Of a DNA stretch of 64,000 nt, positions 59,035 through 64,000 are shown in pieces. Source of the stretch: Actinomycetospora straminea (GTDB lineage Bacteria; Actinomycetota; Actinomycetes; Mycobacteriales; Pseudonocardiaceae); NCBI RefSeq assembly GCF_028737255.1, contig NZ_JAQZAN010000001.1, forward strand, positions 558,001 through 622,000, in the 5' to 3' direction. The notes beneath the pieces were generated by a model. The model did not search any database. It was not told the origin of the DNA and was given only the letters and a program-made list of their open reading frames with translations. Position numbers and translations under genes: made by a program. The first letter of the stretch is position 1; each line of letters opens with the position of its first letter.

Positions 59035-59601
59035 TCAGCCCGCCCCGCGCGCCGCCTCGATCACCTCGCGGGAGGCGCCCAGGGCCTCGAGGTCCTCGGG
59101 GCGGCCGTGGCGCAGGAAGTGCTCGACGCCGACCTTGAGGAACAGCGCCCGGGCGGTGCCGACGACCTCCCCGTCGAGGGCGTGGAGGCGTGCCTCGCCG
59201 GAGACGTAGATCTTGCGGCCCTGGCGGGCGTCGACGCGCGAGTGCAGCCACACCGTGGCGCCGACGGGCACCGGCCGGCGGAAGTCGGTCTCGAGCCGCG
59301 CCGTCACCGCGGACCGGGTGACCTGCGTGTACGCCGTGCCGAGGGCGTCGTCGAACGCCGTCATGAGCATGCCGCCGTGCAGGAGACCCGGCGCCCCCTG
59401 GTGCTCGGAGAGGACGTCGAAGCGGCTGATCACCGACACCCCGTCGTCACCGACCCACGAGCGCACCCGCAGGCTGCCGGGCACGTCGCCGCAGCCGCGG
59501 CAGCCCTCGAAGTGGGACGTGGTGCGCTCGCCCGGGGCGGGCGCCTTGGGGTTGCGCTGCGGCGCCTCGGCGTCCGCCGGCGGCTCGATCGAGATCGGCA
59601 C
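59035..59601 (-). CDS. hotdog-fold thioesterase (PaaI-like)
   Basis: 188 residues. After a ~35-residue N-terminal tail with [11 protein letters not shown], the hotdog core is visible: [21 protein letters not shown] (HGG motif with the central helix), [20 protein letters not shown] and [20 protein letters not shown]. These thioesterases hydrolyse acyl-CoA. TAACGT ends seven bases before the GTG, so a leaderless message is likely. It is divergent from the next enoyl-CoA hydratase, sharing a 70-base promoter region. Confidence 0.88.
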   Translation of the reverse strand: MPISIEPPADAEAPQRNPKAPAPGERTTSHFEGCRGCGDVPGSLRVRSWVGDDGVSVISRFDVLSEHQGAPGLLHGGMLMTAFDDALGTAYTQVTRSAVTARLETDFRRPVPVGATVWLHSRVDARQGRKIYVSGEARLHALDGEVVGTARALFLKVGVEHFLRHGRPEDLEALGASREVIEAARGAG

Positions 59602-59671
59602 GCACCGCACGTTACCGACGGGGACGGCTCCCGGGCCGCGAGCCGCGTCACGCGGACGGCATGCTGACCCC

Positions 59672-60478
59672 ATGACCTCCCCGGACGTCCGTGTGGAACG
59701 CCTCGACGGTGCCCGTGCCGGTACCGCCCTCCTCACCGTCTCCGACCCGAAGCGGCGCAACGCGATGACCGCGGCGCTCTCGGAGCGCCTGGTCGCGGTG
59801 CTGGGCGAGGTCGCGGCCGACCCGTCGGTGCACGCCGTCGTGGTCACCGGCGACGACGACCCCAAGCCCGCCTTCTGCGCCGGCGGCGACCTCGACGAGC
59901 TCGCGGCCGCGGGCGAGGCGGGCCCGGACGCGCTCGAGCACATCTACGCCGGGTTCCTGGCGCTGGCGGAGTGCCCGCTGCCGACGTTCGCGGCGGTCGA
60001 CGGGCCCGCGGTCGGCGCGGGGCTCAACCTGGCGCTCGCCGCCGACGTGCGCATCGCCGGCGAGAGCGCCCGCTTCGAGCCCGGCTTCCTGCGCCTGGGC
60101 GTGCACCCCGGCGGGGGCATGACGTGGATGGCGCAGCGCCTCATGGGCCCGCAGGTGACGACGGCGATGCTGCTCGGCGGCGAGGGCCTCGACGCGGCGC
60201 GCGCCGCCGAGGTCGGGCTGGTGCTGCGGGTGGCGACCGGCGAGGGGTCCGACGGGCGCTCCGCCGCGGTCACCGAGGCGCTGCGCATGGCCGCGGTGGC
60301 CGGGGCGGCGCCGCGCGAGCTGGTCGTCGCCACGAAGGCGAGCCTGCGCGCGACCGGGCGGCTCGACCGCCACCGCGACGCCGTCGCCGTCGAGGTCGGC
60401 CCGCAGCTGGAGTCGCTGCGCTCGGAGGGCTTCCGCGAGGGGCTCGCGCGCGTGCGGGAAGCCACCGGGAAGAAGTAG
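59672..60478 (+). CDS. enoyl-CoA hydratase/isomerase family protein
   Basis: 268 residues of the crotonase fold. TVSDPKRRNAMTAALSERLV, PAFCAGGDLDELAAAG and FAAVDGPAVGAGLNLALAAD provide the oxyanion hole, and FEPGFLRLGVHPGGGMTWMA covers the catalytic region. The Gly at the second acid position hints at activity different from a standard hydratase. A CATGCT element six bases ahead of the ATG could be the -10 of a leaderless transcript. Divergent thioesterase suggests shared acyl-CoA turnover. Confidence 0.92.
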   Translation: MTSPDVRVERLDGARAGTALLTVSDPKRRNAMTAALSERLVAVLGEVAADPSVHAVVVTGDDDPKPAFCAGGDLDELAAAGEAGPDALEHIYAGFLALAECPLPTFAAVDGPAVGAGLNLALAADVRIAGESARFEPGFLRLGVHPGGGMTWMAQRLMGPQVTTAMLLGGEGLDAARAAEVGLVLRVATGEGSDGRSAAVTEALRMAAVAGAAPRELVVATKASLRATGRLDRHRDAVAVEVGPQLESLRSEGFREGLARVREATGKK

Positions 60479-60655
60479 CTCGGCCCCCGGACGGCGCAGG
60501 GACGGCGCGGCACCCGGACCTGATCGGAGCTTGCACGGTCCAGCGTGTGACCCGCGACCAGCCGCCGGAGATCGCGTGCGCGATGAGGTTAGCCTGGGTG
60601 GTCAGCTCCTACAGAGGAACCGACCCACGTCACGTGAAGGGACGGGAAGAGCTCG

Positions 60656-62538
<1,883 letters not shown>

Positions 62539-62542
<4 letters not shown>

Positions 62543-63633
62543 CGGCCACCGATCTGCCGACCCCCGGGGTCGGCGGTCTCGACCTCGTCCCGACCACCGA
62601 CGCGCCGCAGAAGGCCAAGGACTACACCTCCGACCAGGAGGTGCGCTGGTGCCCGGGCTGCGGCGACTACGCCGTGCTCGCGTCGGTGCGCTCGTTCCTG
62701 CCGGAGCTCTCCCTCAAGCGCGAGAACATCGTGTTCGTCTCGGGCATCGGCTGCTCGTCGCGCTTCCCGTACTACCTCGACACGTACGGCATGCACTCGA
62801 TCCACGGGCGCGCGCCGACGATCGCCACCGGGCTCGCGGTCACGCGCCCGGACCTGTCGGTGTGGGTCGTGACGGGTGACGGCGACGCGCTGTCGATCGG
62901 GGGCAACCACCTGATCCACGCGCTGCGCCGCAACATGAACATCACGATCCTGCTGTTCAACAACAGGATCTACGGGCTGACCAAGGGCCAGTACTCGCCG
63001 ACGTCGGAGACCGGCAAGGTCACCAAGTCGACGCCGATGGGCTCGATCGACGCCCCCTTCAACCCGGTGTCGCTGGCGCTCGGCGCCGAGGCGACGTTCG
63101 TGGGCCGCGCGCTGGACTCCGACCGCAAGGGCCTCACCGAGGTCCTGCGCCAGGCCGCCGCGCACCGCGGCGCCTCGCTGGTCGAGATCTTCCAGGACTG
63201 CCCGATCTTCAACGACGGCTCGTTCGACGTCCTGCGCAAGGGCGACGACGTGGCCGAGCGGCTGATCAAGCTGGTCGACGGCGAGCCCATCACCTTCGGC
63301 AACGACGGCGAGTACGGCGTCGTGCGCTCGGCGACGGGCGGGCTCGAGGTGGCGAAGGTGGCCGACGTGGGGCAGGACGCGGTCGTCGTCCACCGCGCCG
63401 GCGAGGAGGACCCGACCCAGTCCTTCGCGCTCTCGCGGCTGTCGGATCAGGACCTCACCCACACCGTCACCGGCATCTTCCGCAAGGTCGACCGCCCGAC
63501 CTACGACGACGGCGCCCGCGCCCAGGTCGCCGCGGCCACGGAGCAGGCGCAGCAGCGGGGCGACGACCTGCAGGCGCTGCTGTCCGGCCGGGACACCTGG
63601 GCGGTCCTGCCGGAGCCCGAGAACGAGCAGTAG
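62539..63633 (+). CDS. korB: 2-oxoacid:ferredoxin oxidoreductase, beta subunit
   Basis: 364 residues. EVRWCPGCGDYAVLASVRSF gives two cluster cysteines, FVSGIGCSSRFPYYLDTYGM the third, and ASLVEIFQDCPIFND a fourth. VWVVTGDGDALSIGGNHLIH, followed by FNNRIYGLTKGQYSPTS, is the thiamine-pyrophosphate and Mg binding loop. It carries the TPP and 4Fe-4S centre of the KorAB complex. The ATGA overlap with korA ensures equal translation. A long hairpin starts eight bases after its stop. Confidence 0.96.
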
Positions 63634-63640
63634 CACCGCG

Positions 63641-63678
63641 CCCGACACCGCGCCCGAGGTCCGGGCGCCGGTGTCGGG
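63641..63678 (+). terminator. korAB terminator overlapping the next gene start
   Basis: CCCGACACCG-CGCCCG pairs with CGGGCG-C-CGGTGTCGGG around an AGGTC loop; 16 bp with one bulged C. The GTG start of the next gene (63671) lies in the descending arm, so the hairpin could also act as an attenuator. Confidence 0.65.
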
Positions 63679-64000
63679 TGCGGGGCGGGGGTACGCCGCG
63701 GCGCTCGCGGCGTACTCGCTGTGGGGGCTCTCGCCGGCGTTCTGGCCCCTGCTCGCGCCCGCCGACGCCGTCGAGTCGGTGGCCCACCGCGTCGCGTGGA
63801 CGCTCATCGGGATGCTCGGCGTCATCACCGTCGCCCGGCGGTGGGCGGACCTCCGCGGGCTCGCGTGGCGGACGTGGGCGCTGATCCTCGCCGGGTCGGT
63901 GCTCATCGCCGTCAACTGGGGCGTCTACATCTGGGCGACCACCCACGGGCACGTCGTCGACGCCGCGCTGGGCTACTACGGCACGCCGCTGATCTCGGTG
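63671..64000 (+). CDS. RarD/EamA family transporter (partial)
   Basis: The first 110 residues before the window edge. Membrane helices and family phrases include YAAALAAYSLWGLSPAFWPL, VAHRVAWTLIGMLGVITVA and LILAGSVLIAVNWGVYIWAT, then THGHVVDAALGYYGTPLISV. These match the RarD branch of the drug/metabolite transporter superfamily. The GTG at 63671 is the first usable start; no good ribosome site is seen because it lies in the preceding hairpin. Substrate unknown. Confidence 0.85.
   Translation, partial: MSGAGRGYAAALAAYSLWGLSPAFWPLLAPADAVESVAHRVAWTLIGMLGVITVARRWADLRGLAWRTWALILAGSVLIAVNWGVYIWATTHGHVVDAALGYYGTPLISV

Noticed and set aside
60585-60600. An iron-regulator (IdeR/DtxR) box before korA from GGTTAGCCT
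   Set aside because: Only one half resembles the consensus and no symmetric second half is present; it is more simply a -10 element.

Overview
The window is a 64 kb stretch of very GC-rich chromosome from a high-GC actinobacterium, most likely Pseudonocardiales. That placement rests on frequent GTG starts, ATGA/GTGA gene overlaps, mycothiol-dependent and F420-dependent enzyme families, a WhiB protein, a ChoD-type oxidase, a DprE2-like reductase and an actinomycete-type integrative element. No rRNA or CRISPR array is present. The one tRNA seen is tRNA-Tyr(GUA).

1-18 kb is a lipid/acyl-CoA catabolic region. It holds a ferredoxin reductase with a 3Fe-4S ferredoxin, enoyl-CoA hydratase, two acyl-CoA synthetases, an acyl-CoA dehydrogenase coupled to a luciferase-like flavoenzyme, and three TetR regulators. 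A choD-type GMC oxidase / acetoacetate-decarboxylase-like / tetR operon is divergent from the fadA-fadB trifunctional pair. A recurrent inverted repeat (AGTC-N6-GACTGT) lies before several of these genes and before a CoA-transferase at 25 kb, suggesting one local TetR regulon.

18.3-25 kb is a putative metal-handling island: a Cys-rich DUF1326 protein, a DUF2182 membrane protein, and a 1596-residue ceruloplasmin-like multicopper oxidase. The copper-ligand motifs of the oxidase appear in permuted order. A small orphan gene follows.

25-34 kb is mixed housekeeping: CoA-transferase, alpha/beta hydrolase, aldo/keto reductase, DprE2-like SDR, a PII-like protein without the T-loop tyrosine, a MEDS/HATPase anti-sigma-type regulator, a mycothiol-dependent enzyme and three VOC proteins.

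34.08-52.01 kb is an integrated actinomycete integrative and conjugative element (AICE) in the 3' half of tRNA-Tyr, bounded by a 99-bp direct repeat. Its backbone is an XRE repressor with two matching palindromic operators, Pra-like activator, WhiB-like protein, FtsK/TraB translocase, RepSA-like initiator, Xis and tyrosine integrase. Its cargo is a complete poly-gamma-glutamate-type polymer cassette (CapA lipoprotein, novel HAMP-like membrane protein, CapB ligase, CapC, NlpC/P60 hydrolase). Just inside the right end are a decayed att copy and the remnant of a second integrase, evidence of an earlier or tandem insertion.

52-64 kb returns to chromosome: YajQ, a TetR/SDR divergent pair with a palindromic operator, an excalibur-domain protein, an NDH-2-like dehydrogenase, a Clp_N-only protein, GNAT, HtpX, thioesterase, enoyl-CoA hydratase, the KorA-KorB 2-oxoacid:ferredoxin oxidoreductase and the start of a RarD/EamA transporter.
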